Of a stretch of 21,715 nt of DNA, positions 7,432 to 15,669 are shown piece after piece. Each line of letters opens with the position of its first letter. Position 1 is the stretch's first letter. The DNA is from CAKRPJ01 sp934376955 (lineage in GTDB: Bacteria; Bacillota; Clostridia; Lachnospirales; Lachnospiraceae): NCBI GenBank assembly GCA_934376955.1, contig CAKRPJ010000041.1, positions 1-21,715 on the forward strand, read 5' to 3'. Both the position numbers and the translations under genes were made by a program. Below the pieces are notes generated by a model that saw nothing but the letters and a program-made list of their open reading frames with translations, had not been told where the DNA came from and made no database searches.

Positions 7432-8188
7432 GGTAAGACTTAAATACTATGAGTGCAATATGACAAAGGGACAGCACATACTGGCATATCTGTTTTTCTC
7501 TGTGATGATCGGTGCCGTGCTGTTTATCTATTATCGGTTTATTCCGGTTGCGGTGATCGGCGGATTTGTAATCGGAATCTGGCAGGAAAAGAATTATTCT
7601 CAGACTGTGACAAAGAGACGCCAGGAGAAGCTGAGACTTCAATTTAAAGAATTTCTGGAAATTATTTCGATCTCCATCAGCGGAGGCAGCGGACGGTCAA
7701 TGGAAAATGCGGTCGAGGATTCCCTTAGAGAGCTTCAGATGATCTATAATCAGGATTCTGATATCGTTCAGGAAATCGCCTTGATCGTGAGTGATTATCG
7801 TCATGCCGGAATCCCAATGGTGAAAGGCTTCGAAGAATTAGGGGAGCGGAGTGATATTGATGATGTATCAAGCTTTGCGGCAATCTACAAGACCATCGAA
7901 GGGAAGACGAGCGATTTTGGATATATTATTGCTCAGACTCGTGACATTATCAAAGACAAGGTTGAAATTGCCATGGAGATCCAGACGGAGATCAACTCTG
8001 CAAAATCTGAGGCATACATGATGCTGGTGCTTCCTTTGATACTTGTAATAATGATGTCCACAATGGGAAGTGGTTTCATGGACTCATTGTTTACAACCGT
8101 CATCGGGCGCATTGCAGCAACAGTTGGTGTGGTCTGCACATTTGTATCGTATGTGATAGCAACGAGAGCCGCAGAAATTGACGTATAA
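7415..8188 (+). CDS. tadB: TadB-like inner-membrane platform protein
   Basis: A 257-residue membrane protein with two N-terminal helices (about residues 20-58), a cytoplasmic type II secretion F-type domain (about 70-190, with FLEIISISISGGSGRSMENA and GYIIAQTRDIIKDKVE) and hydrophobic helices at the C-terminus. Its role is to form the membrane platform on which TadA acts. ATG codons occur in frame at 7394, 7412 and 7415; 7415 is chosen because GGAGG at 7404-7408 then stands six bases upstream. The gene begins inside the end of tadA. The assignment to TadB rather than TadC rests on gene order and on the smaller size. Confidence 0.88.
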   Translation: MDEKNKVRLKYYECNMTKGQHILAYLFFSVMIGAVLFIYYRFIPVAVIGGFVIGIWQEKNYSQTVTKRRQEKLRLQFKEFLEIISISISGGSGRSMENAVEDSLRELQMIYNQDSDIVQEIALIVSDYRHAGIPMVKGFEELGERSDIDDVSSFAAIYKTIEGKTSDFGYIIAQTRDIIKDKVEIAMEIQTEINSAKSEAYMMLVLPLILVIMMSTMGSGFMDSLFTTVIGRIAATVGVVCTFVSYVIATRAAEIDV

Positions 8189-8203
8189 ACGGAGGTGGAA
8201 TTT

Positions 8204-9295
8204 GTGGCAGCGATAATACTGATGATAGTGGCAACGGTGGGAATAGTGCTCTTTTTTGTGAAAACGGGAAAGGCAGGAAAAACACCAGCTGCTGAAATTG
8301 TTCTTTCCAGAGCATGGTCGAACCGGTTTTCGAGAATAGATCTGGAAGATAAAAGATTGGTATATTTGAAAGAGTACGAAAAATACCGCAGAGATAAAGA
8401 AAAAAATGCAAAAAAGAAAGTTCGCGACTGGGACAAGCAGATTGAGAACTATAGGAATCAGGAAGAAAAATATTACAGCGGATCGACATTTTCATTCTTG
8501 GATTATATCTGCCTTTTCGGGTACCAGATGCTGATCGATCTGAAGCTGGACGGCGATAATGAAGTGCTAAAGAAACTGACAGCGAGCTGTGAACAATCCG
8601 GGTTCATCGAACTTGAGAGAAACCAGGAGACAAGCGGCAAACGAAATTCAGCAATCTACGCATATTTCCTTCTGGCTTCCTTAGTGGCATTTATATGGAT
8701 CGGTGCGATCATGGCCTGCCTGATGGGAACACTGATGATCGCGGCAGGAAAAGAAACAGGCGGTATTTTAATGCCGATGATGGCATCATTTTTAGGATGT
8801 ACCCTGTATGGATATCTTCCGTACGATGGTATTCTCACCAGGGCAAAAAAACGTCAGGAAGAATTGGATAGGGATTTCCCGAATGCGGTTTCAAAAATTA
8901 CGCTTCTGGTAACGGCGGGAATGAATATCACCCGTGCGATCGAGGAGACAGCCCAAAGCGGTACTTCTCTGATCTACCAGGAGCTGACACTTGTGGTGAA
9001 GGAGCTGAACCGGTCTTCAACACTTCAGGGCGCGTTTACACGTATGCAGTGCAGATGCAGCAATAAATATCTGGATAAGATGATCACAGTCATCAGTAAG
9101 AGCTATGCATCCGGTAACGCGAATCTTTCAGACGACCTGAAAGCGATCAATGACGAATGCTGGTTGGATAAAAAACACAGTGCCAGACGAATGAGCGAGG
9201 CCGTTCAGAACCGGTTATATATTCCGACTATGCTAATGTTTATCGGAATTCTAGTAGTGATCATTGTTCCCGCCATGGCAGGCTTTCACCTGTGA
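8204..9295 (+). CDS. tadC: TadC-like inner-membrane platform protein
   Basis: A 363-residue second platform protein. It has an N-terminal membrane helix, a long charged stretch (about residues 50-110), a pair of central helices (about 150-205, beginning YAYFLLASLVAFIW), an F-type domain with DFPNAVSKITLLVTAGMN and GNANLSDDLKAI, and a final helix ending in VIIVPAMAGFHL. GTG at 8204 is preferred over GTG at 8195, because the GGAGG at 8191-8195 would overlap the earlier codon but lies eight bases ahead of the later one. The gene follows tadB by 15 bases. The central charged region before the first helix pair looks longer than in proteobacterial TadC proteins. Confidence 0.86.
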   Translation: MAAIILMIVATVGIVLFFVKTGKAGKTPAAEIVLSRAWSNRFSRIDLEDKRLVYLKEYEKYRRDKEKNAKKKVRDWDKQIENYRNQEEKYYSGSTFSFLDYICLFGYQMLIDLKLDGDNEVLKKLTASCEQSGFIELERNQETSGKRNSAIYAYFLLASLVAFIWIGAIMACLMGTLMIAAGKETGGILMPMMASFLGCTLYGYLPYDGILTRAKKRQEELDRDFPNAVSKITLLVTAGMNITRAIEETAQSGTSLIYQELTLVVKELNRSSTLQGAFTRMQCRCSNKYLDKMITVISKSYASGNANLSDDLKAINDECWLDKKHSARRMSEAVQNRLYIPTMLMFIGILVVIIVPAMAGFHL

Positions 9296-9345
9296 TAACA
9301 AAGGGGAATTGATGATATTATACAAATCCAGAGGAGGAAATGGGA

Positions 9346-9567
9346 ATGAAAATGTTAGACAAGATCTGCATCAGCGCCATGCTTAGAGCAAATGCAGTAA
9401 AAGACAAAATGGAGAGCTTTTTAGAAGAACAGGATGGCGTTTCAAACGTAGTTGCAACACTTCTTATTTTAGTAATTGTTGTTACTTTAGTTACCACATT
9501 CTGGGGCAGACTTTCAGAGTGGGCTAACGGTTTAATGGATACTATTTTCAATACAAGCATCCACTAA
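9346..9567 (+). CDS. Flp1-like major pilin candidate
   Basis: A 73-residue protein with a charged leader of about 30 residues, then QDGVSNVVATLLILVIVVTL and a short amphipathic tail ending in NTSIH. A small leader-plus-helix protein directly behind tadC is where Tad loci carry the pilin. It matches the Flp1-like family of Firmicutes rather than the proteobacterial Flp, whose mature end carries a Glu-Tyr pair; none is seen here. ATG 9346 is chosen over 9340 because GGAGG (9333-9337) has an eight-base spacing to it and only two to the earlier one. The likely cleavage is after G31, leaving about 42 residues, mostly one helix. Codon choice is simple and T-rich compared with its neighbours, consistent with high expression. 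Confidence 0.8.
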   Translation: MKMLDKICISAMLRANAVKDKMESFLEEQDGVSNVVATLLILVIVVTLVTTFWGRLSEWANGLMDTIFNTSIH

Positions 9568-9605
9568 AACATTCAATAACTATTACAGAGATGGGGGAAC
9601 AGTGT

Positions 9606-10265
9606 ATGAACAGACAAAAAGAAAAGGGACATATTGCAGTGGAAGCGATCATTATTCTTCCGATTGCTGTGTTAAGTACATTACTGCTTCTTTATCTGTC
9701 ACTATTCCTCTTTCAGCGTGCAAGTCTTCAGGCTGCCCTGGAGACAACCCTTGTCTATTACAAAAATACGGTAACAGACACTTATGTGACAAAAAATGCG
9801 GAGATGGAGTATACGGAAGGCAGCGATTATCAGGTGGGAGCGGGAAACTCTTATTCCGCTTCCCGCCCTCTTTCTCCCTATAGAGGAATGTTTGGGGATG
9901 GAAACAATCTGAATTCCCAGAAGGATTTTGAAAAATATTTTAAATCTACAGCAGAGCGCATTCTGTACCGGAATGATCTTTCCCTCACGATCAATTACAG
10001 AAACTATGTACTGTTAAAGCAGTTTGAAGCAACTGCAACGCAGACGGTCTCATCACCGTTAGACTTTTCAATCCTTGGAGTTGACAATAAGTATCAAATT
10101 TCTGCCACGGCTCGTGTTGCGGTGGTGGATCATGACAGTTTGATCCGAAATGGAGATTATGCGATCAGTCTCGTGAAAGACACAAAGCTTGGAGAGATGG
10201 CCCGGAATTTTGCAGGAAAAATATCTGCGGCCTACTCGAAATTGAAAGAAATTCTTGGAGCATAG
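9606..10265 (+). CDS. TadE-like pseudopilin (first)
   Basis: A 219-residue protein with a prepilin-type N-terminus, KGHIAVEAIIILPIAV. Cleavage after G8 would put Glu13 at mature position +5, the classic requirement of prepilin peptidase substrates. A membrane helix (about 10-37) is followed by an outer domain rich in Ser, Tyr and Asn. TadE proteins are minor pseudopilins of Tad systems. ATG 9606 is used because GGGGG at 9593-9597 lies eight bases upstream; the earlier ATG at 9591 has no site in front of it. It follows the pilin by 38 bases and precedes the large TadG-like gene by 18. Confidence 0.82.
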   Translation: MNRQKEKGHIAVEAIIILPIAVLSTLLLLYLSLFLFQRASLQAALETTLVYYKNTVTDTYVTKNAEMEYTEGSDYQVGAGNSYSASRPLSPYRGMFGDGNNLNSQKDFEKYFKSTAERILYRNDLSLTINYRNYVLLKQFEATATQTVSSPLDFSILGVDNKYQISATARVAVVDHDSLIRNGDYAISLVKDTKLGEMARNFAGKISAAYSKLKEILGA

Positions 10266-10283
10266 AAAAGGGGAGTTTCAGGA

Positions 10284-12818
10284 ATGAAGATAATGAAAAA
10301 AATCCGAAAAAAAGAAAAAAAGATAAAGAGAATAGGCAGTCATGGAATCATTACGGTCTTCCTGACCCTGATGATGGTGCCGGTCGTTGCAATCAGCAGT
10401 GTTATGGTTGACGTGGCACGGTTAAATCTCTATAGTTCCCAGGCTGTTATGGCGGCGGATACTTATGGTGACGCAGTTTTAAGTGAATTTGACAATCTTC
10501 TGAAAGAGTTGTATGGCTTATTTTCAGTTACACAGAATAAAGAGGGACTTGAGGCAGTCAATAAGCTTGCGGATACGGTGGGATATTCCTTCAATCCGGT
10601 TGGTGATGGAAAAGCTTTATCCGGTTTTATGCCTTACAAGGATGCCGATGTAAAGATTTCCTATGAGAAAGTGGACGGTGCCAGTCTTTCCAATAATAAC
10701 GTGCTGATGACTCAGATCAGTGACTTTATGAAATACCGTATTGTGGAACAGGTTATGGACGAGAATGGTATTTTGAGTTCGCTGGAGGAATTTGAAACTG
10801 TTGATGATGATATGGATGCAATCGAAAAAAGAAAAGAAATTTCTGATAAAAGCCAGAAGGCGATGGAAGACATCCAGGATTATTATGATACATTGAAAGC
10901 GATTGCAGCATATCCGGATTATCTTGATGGTCTGGAGAGAAGGTTTGTTGCCTACAGTGATAAGCTGGAAGCAGTTGTAAAATCGGAGGAATACGAAAAA
11001 TATACTTATTATTTAGAACACCAGGAAGAAATTGAAGCAGCCTTGGAAATGTTTGACAGTGAAGATGAAGATACAGATGCAGAGACAGAAAGCAGCAGTT
11101 CAGAGGACGATCCGGAGGATGCTGAAAAAGTGGCAGACATGGCGGATCTGTATGACAAATATAAAGATTTTGATGTAGATGAATACCTTGATGACCTTGA
11201 GATAGAGCTACTGGCATACGAGAACCCATTGACAGATCCTAAAGGAGATCCGATCAATTTCGATAATGCAGGCGAAGCCATCAGTGCGCTGAGGGTACAG
11301 ACAGATATGCTGGATAACACTCTCCAGACATTAAAGGAGCAGGTAGGAGAATTAAAGAAGCAGCTTGTCGACTGCTCTGACGACATCAGAGAGGGAATCG
11401 AAGCGGAAATAAAAGATCTGGAAGATATTCTGAAGCTTTCGGATCAATTCCAGGAAGTATATGACCTGATTGAGCCGACCAATCAGGACAAACTTAAAAA
11501 TGAAAGAAATAAAAGTGATCTTGCTTATGAAGTAGGTGAACTGAAAGATGTCCGGGAACAGATTTTAAGTGGTGAAATTGAAGCGGGTACTGACCGCACG
11601 TGGAAATCAAAAGTCTGGGGACAATGGTATGATTTCAGGGATGATAAAGGAGAGTTTTACCAGGAGCTTCAGAGATTCTGCGAAGGAGGAGCAAGTGGAA
11701 AAGGCGATAAAGATGCCGGAGATAAAAAAATAGATGAGGCAAAAAAAGCACAGGAAAAGGCGGAGGAAGAACTGAATAAGCCTGAACAAACCGAGGCAAG
11801 AAATATCCCGGAGGGAATTGCAGCACAGCTAAAATCCGGCGGAGCGGCGGGAGATGTTCCGGGATTCAGTGATTATTTCTCAGGAGGACTTTCCCTGAAA
11901 AATCTGTCAGCGGGCGGAGAACATGCATTGGACAAATTCCTCGTTACCAGTTATGATTTCGGAATGTTTTCCAGCAGAGTGACAGGCGTGAAAACTCCAG
12001 CGGAAAACAGCTCTGAAACGAACACAGTGGAGGGAAAAAAGGATTCAAAGAGAGATGTCAGCCTGACCGGTTACGAAATGTCACCGGATATCAATTACCT
12101 GTATGGAGCGGAACTGGAATATCTTCTCGGTGGATATAATAATTCGGTATCAAATCTGAATAAATCGAGAAATATCATCTGTGGAGTCCGTGAGACGATG
12201 AACTTTGCAGCCAGTTACGCGATCACGGAAATAAATGATGCAATCTGTGCAGTGGCAGATACAGCAGCGACCGCAGTAGCTGCAACAGGAGTAGGTGCAG
12301 CTGTGGCTCCCCTTGTGCGGATTTCTGTCAGCGGCGCGTTGAGACTGGCGTTTGCTTCGATAGAGACAGCGGCGGACTGGATGGAACTAAAAGAGCGGGA
12401 TAAGGTAACCTTTATGAAAACGGAGATGGAAGACCTGAACGGAATTGACGGAATCGCATCTCTGCTTCATATCGACATTCCGGAGTCCTCGGAAGATAAA
12501 TTCGGCCTTACCTATGAGGATTATATGTTTGTACTGCTTTGCATTTTTACAGACTCAAATACGCTTACCTCACGAACGGCCAATTTGATCACACTAAATA
12601 TGAATCAGGCAAAGCATAAAGGCGGTGAATGGTCGTCTCTTGACTTTAAAATGCAGGATACCGTGACAGCGGTAAAAGCGACCTGTAAAGTGAAGGCGGA
12701 TTTTGTTGTTCTTCCTGATAATTTTGCTGAGATGTTTTATTCCGGTACAAGCACAGAGTCACAGATCGAACGTCTTGAGAACCATTATTTCGGATATTCT
12801 GTTATTCGAGGTTACTAA
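10284..12818 (+). CDS. Very large TadG-like / DUF5702-type surface protein
   Basis: An 844-residue protein. A basic leader (about residues 1-20, MKIMKKIRKKEKK) leads to SHGIITVFLTLMMVPVVAIS and the segment MVDVARLNLY, the usual opening of TadG-like and DUF5702 proteins. Position +5 after the glycine is Phe rather than Glu, so processing by prepilin peptidase is uncertain. The outer part holds long helical, charged regions likely to form coiled coils (about 180-240, 335-400 and 485-510), an acidic Ser/Glu/Asp-rich tract (about 255-280) and an alanine-rich segment (about 655-690). It is several times larger than a TadE pseudopilin and is probably anchored in the membrane with its body in the wall or outside. 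AAAAGGGGAG precedes the ATG. The family name is a judgement from the N-terminus and context. Confidence 0.75.
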   Translation: MKIMKKIRKKEKKIKRIGSHGIITVFLTLMMVPVVAISSVMVDVARLNLYSSQAVMAADTYGDAVLSEFDNLLKELYGLFSVTQNKEGLEAVNKLADTVGYSFNPVGDGKALSGFMPYKDADVKISYEKVDGASLSNNNVLMTQISDFMKYRIVEQVMDENGILSSLEEFETVDDDMDAIEKRKEISDKSQKAMEDIQDYYDTLKAIAAYPDYLDGLERRFVAYSDKLEAVVKSEEYEKYTYYLEHQEEIEAALEMFDSEDEDTDAETESSSSEDDPEDAEKVADMADLYDKYKDFDVDEYLDDLEIELLAYENPLTDPKGDPINFDNAGEAISALRVQTDMLDNTLQTLKEQVGELKKQLVDCSDDIREGIEAEIKDLEDILKLSDQFQEVYDLIEPTNQDKLKNERNKSDLAYEVGELKDVREQILSGEIEAGTDRTWKSKVWGQWYDFRDDKGEFYQELQRFCEGGASGKGDKDAGDKKIDEAKKAQEKAEEELNKPEQTEARNIPEGIAAQLKSGGAAGDVPGFSDYFSGGLSLKNLSAGGEHALDKFLVTSYDFGMFSSRVTGVKTPAENSSETNTVEGKKDSKRDVSLTGYEMSPDINYLYGAELEYLLGGYNNSVSNLNKSRNIICGVRETMNFAASYAITEINDAICAVADTAATAVAATGVGAAVAPLVRISVSGALRLAFASIETAADWMELKERDKVTFMKTEMEDLNGIDGIASLLHIDIPESSEDKFGLTYEDYMFVLLCIFTDSNTLTSRTANLITLNMNQAKHKGGEWSSLDFKMQDTVTAVKATCKVKADFVVLPDNFAEMFYSGTSTESQIERLENHYFGYSVIRGY

Positions 12819-12833
12819 GGAGGGAATCGGTAC

Positions 12834-13634
12834 ATGCAGTGGAAAAAAACAGGAGAAGAAGGACTACTGACTGTTGAAGCAATTCTCGGTCTTGTACCTT
12901 TTATCCTGGTGATTCTTGGAATTATTTCTTTTATTGATATTTTTGCGGTTCATAATAAGATCCAGTATGCCATGCATCAGATGGGAAATGAGATTTCGGC
13001 GTATACATATTTTTATGAGGCGTTGGGGATCCGCTCTGCCGACCTTGGTTTAAAGGCCGACATTGATAAGCAGACAGCGCCACTGGATACGACATTGAAT
13101 GATTTCTCCAGCTTTCTGGAGCAGGTCGGTCAATTTGAAGATGACCTTAATGGAATAAAAAGCGGTTCATCATCCCTTTCCGGAACCATTGAATCCGGAA
13201 AGGATACGATCAATAAAGGACAGCAGCTGGTAAACTCTGCGGGAGTTTTTATCAGTGACCCGAAACAGCTGCTCAGGAGCATAGTATATCTTGGGATCGA
13301 GAAGGGCGAGCAAAAGGCTAAAACGTGGCTTCTCGGATGTATCTCGAACGGCATGTTTCAGGTTTATCTGGATGAAAGCTTCGCAAAACACAGGTCGATG
13401 TCTGCGGATGAATATCTGATCCACTATGGAGTGAAGGACGGAATAAACGGTCTGAATTTCAAAAACAGCAGTTTTTTGAGCGATGATCAGTATCGGATGA
13501 TCGACTTGGTGGTGGAATACGATATCGAAGTGTACTTCTTTAAGCTTTTTCGGAAGGATCCGACGATCCATGTTGTCCAAAGATGTGAAGTACCTGCATG
13601 GCTGGATGGAGACGGAGTGAAATATTCAAAATAA
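12834..13634 (+). CDS. TadE-like pseudopilin (second)
   Basis: A 266-residue protein beginning MQWKKTGEEGLLTVEAILG. Cleavage after G10 puts Glu15 at +5, as in the first TadE-like protein. One helix (about residues 11-40) follows, then an outer domain with a Ser/Gly-rich centre (SGSSSLSGT). It is clearly of the same type as the gene at 9606 but not closely similar in the outer part, so it is probably a distinct minor subunit rather than a recent copy. AAGGAGGG stands before the ATG. It lies 15 bases after the TadG-like gene and 12 bases before the peptidase. Confidence 0.8.
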   Translation: MQWKKTGEEGLLTVEAILGLVPFILVILGIISFIDIFAVHNKIQYAMHQMGNEISAYTYFYEALGIRSADLGLKADIDKQTAPLDTTLNDFSSFLEQVGQFEDDLNGIKSGSSSLSGTIESGKDTINKGQQLVNSAGVFISDPKQLLRSIVYLGIEKGEQKAKTWLLGCISNGMFQVYLDESFAKHRSMSADEYLIHYGVKDGINGLNFKNSSFLSDDQYRMIDLVVEYDIEVYFFKLFRKDPTIHVVQRCEVPAWLDGDGVKYSK

Positions 13635-13646
13635 CAGAGGTGTAAG

Positions 13647-14276
13647 ATGAACGAGTATTTAATATTGGCAGCGGGTATGATCATATTGCCGGGAATTTAT
13701 ATGTGTCTTACGCTTCTGCAGACGGAAAAATTTACCGGGATATCAAAAATTGAAGTAATCGTACTTGCAGCGGCAGAGCTTGCATTCTTTAGGATGTGGA
13801 GAAACGATATCAGAGAGGAAGTACCATATCTGTTATCTATAATGAGATATGTAATGCTTGCATTTATGACGTATTTTTGTGTGGAAGATTACAGGGAACA
13901 GCTTGTGCCCAATCGCGTGCTTCTGTTTTTACTGGTGCTTTTCCCGATTATCGTGGGAGGTTATGGAGTTCACGATATGGATACGGTTCTGAAGCTTCTT
14001 CCTTCCATTATTCTGGGATTTTTATTCAGCCTGATCTCATTTGGCACGGGATACCTGTTGAGCCATGGAAGCATGGGGGCAGGAGATGTAAAGCTTTCCC
14101 TGATTATGGGAATATATCTGACGGGAAAGGACATCCCGGGTGCTGTGTTTTACGGATGTCTGATCGCTGCGGGATATTCGATCATTCAACTGATAAGAAA
14201 AAAAATAACAAGAAAAGACCGGCTCCCATTTGTCCCATTTTTATATATGGGCGTGGTTGTCCGATATCTTCTGTAA
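13647..14276 (+). CDS. A24-family prepilin peptidase (TadV/CpaA-like)
   Basis: A 209-residue polytopic aspartyl protease that cleaves the leaders of the pilin and TadE-like proteins at the membrane. The two catalytic aspartates are visible: D81 in VEDYREQLVPN and D147 in GSMGAGDVK. A conserved PFVPFLYMG follows near the C-terminus. The four-cysteine N-terminal domain of PilD/GspO, which carries N-methylation, is absent, as is usual for TadV/CpaA enzymes; a protein made only of that domain is encoded nearby on the other strand at 17909-18379. AGAGGTGTAAG precedes the ATG. Confidence 0.9.
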   Translation: MNEYLILAAGMIILPGIYMCLTLLQTEKFTGISKIEVIVLAAAELAFFRMWRNDIREEVPYLLSIMRYVMLAFMTYFCVEDYREQLVPNRVLLFLLVLFPIIVGGYGVHDMDTVLKLLPSIILGFLFSLISFGTGYLLSHGSMGAGDVKLSLIMGIYLTGKDIPGAVFYGCLIAAGYSIIQLIRKKITRKDRLPFVPFLYMGVVVRYLL

Positions 14277-14300
14277 ATCTATACGGGGCAGGTGGAAGAA

Positions 14301-15638
14301 ATGGCAAAGAAGAATAATCTTGTAGGCGGAGCAAAGGCAAAGATCAGCCTGATGTTGATTGCGGGAATGGCAGCAGGCTGGGGAATCTGCGGATATGCGG
14401 TAGTCCTCCAAAACAGTGTCAGAAAACAGAATGCAATGGTGGAAAAAGCGGAGGAATTTATACCGGATAAGTTGTATGTAAGAGCAGCTAATCAATATAA
14501 AGAAGCGTTGAAAGTATATTCAACAAAAAACAATCTGACTTATGAGAGACGGCTGCTTGATATTTATGCAGAGGGCAATATGACGGAAGAATACGCAGAC
14601 CTTGCGGATGACCGTATTGAGGAGAAAACTGCTCTTGTCGATGAATATCTCAGCAGGGCAGAAACCTTAATTAAAGAGGAAAGCACAAAGAAAGCAATCC
14701 GTTATCTGCAGCAGGGAATAGAAATCTACGGTGACAGTCAGCTGGTGGAGCTTTGTGAGTCGGTAAAGTATCAGTATAATATAAATGGGACGGATTATCA
14801 GGAAGGAAAGCTGCCGTCGAACAACTGGATCATTCCTATGTGGAATGGGGAAAAATGGGGATATACCGGAAAAAACGGGCGCACGAGCCTTGATTTCATA
14901 TATGACGAAGCAACAAGATTTTCTGAAGACTATGCCGTTGTAAAGATCGATGGAGTTTATACACTGATCGATCAGAACGGTTATTGGAATGCGGTAGATA
15001 AAAATGGGCTGGATCAGGTGATCGACATCGCCGGAGATAAGATCATTGGTGTGAAGGACGGCAAGTATGGAATTTATTCCAATATGTTTGAACGCCTGAA
15101 TGAAGAAGATTACGAGGATGCCCATCTTAACGATAACGGCATGGTTGTTGTAAAGAAAGATGGAAAATGGGCAGTCTTAGATGGGAATATGAAAAATGTA
15201 ACCGATTTTGAGTTTACCGATGTTGCTGTAAACAGCAGAGGGCAGGTATTCAGCGGCAAATACGCAGTTGTTGCGGATGGTAATGGTTATTTTCTGATCG
15301 ACCAAAAGGGAAAAGCCTGTTATGAAAAAAGATTTTCGGATGCAAAAGGATATGAAGGCGGCTATTACGCTGTATCGGACAGCAGCGGAAACTGGGGATT
15401 TGCAGACGAGACAGGAGAAAACGTAATTCCATGCCAGTATGTGGATGCGTATTCATTCTCAGATCAGACAGCGGCGGTGCAATATGCCGGAAAATGGGGG
15501 TATATCAATCGCTACGGCAATATGGTCATTGATGCTGAATATTCAAAGGCACTTCCATTTTTAAATGGAAAAGCATTCGTTTATGATGATCAGGAAAATA
15601 TAGTAGTTCTTGAATTAAAATATTTTGATTTGTTTTAG
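14301..15638 (+). CDS. Membrane-anchored WG-repeat protein
   Basis: A 445-residue protein with one N-terminal membrane helix (about residues 13-38, IAGMAAGWGICGYAVVLQ). A helical region resembling TPR follows (about 48-160, AANQYKEALKVY and IRYLQQGIEIYG). The C-terminal part has about six degenerate WG (KWG) repeats: NGEKWGYTGKNG, VKDGKYGIY, KDGKWAVLDGN, SGNWGFADETGENVIP and AGKWGYINRYGNMVI are easily seen. WG repeats are binding modules of poorly known ligand, probably facing outward here. The GTG at 14292 is in frame, but ATG 14301 has AGGTGG five bases upstream and is chosen. Its position between pilus and signalling genes suggests a sensor or assembly accessory. No enzymatic motif is seen. 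Confidence 0.83.
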   Translation: MAKKNNLVGGAKAKISLMLIAGMAAGWGICGYAVVLQNSVRKQNAMVEKAEEFIPDKLYVRAANQYKEALKVYSTKNNLTYERRLLDIYAEGNMTEEYADLADDRIEEKTALVDEYLSRAETLIKEESTKKAIRYLQQGIEIYGDSQLVELCESVKYQYNINGTDYQEGKLPSNNWIIPMWNGEKWGYTGKNGRTSLDFIYDEATRFSEDYAVVKIDGVYTLIDQNGYWNAVDKNGLDQVIDIAGDKIIGVKDGKYGIYSNMFERLNEEDYEDAHLNDNGMVVVKKDGKWAVLDGNMKNVTDFEFTDVAVNSRGQVFSGKYAVVADGNGYFLIDQKGKACYEKRFSDAKGYEGGYYAVSDSSGNWGFADETGENVIPCQYVDAYSFSDQTAAVQYAGKWGYINRYGNMVIDAEYSKALPFLNGKAFVYDDQENIVVLELKYFDLF

Positions 15639-15669
15639 CTTGTAATTTTAATGAAAAGGGGAATGTGAG

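Noticed and set aside
10753..11386. Two overlapping minus-strand frames (158 and 125 codons) within the TadG-like gene
   Set aside because: They are low-complexity shadows (Ser- or Pro/His/Leu-rich) of the acidic and coiled-coil coding region, without start signals.
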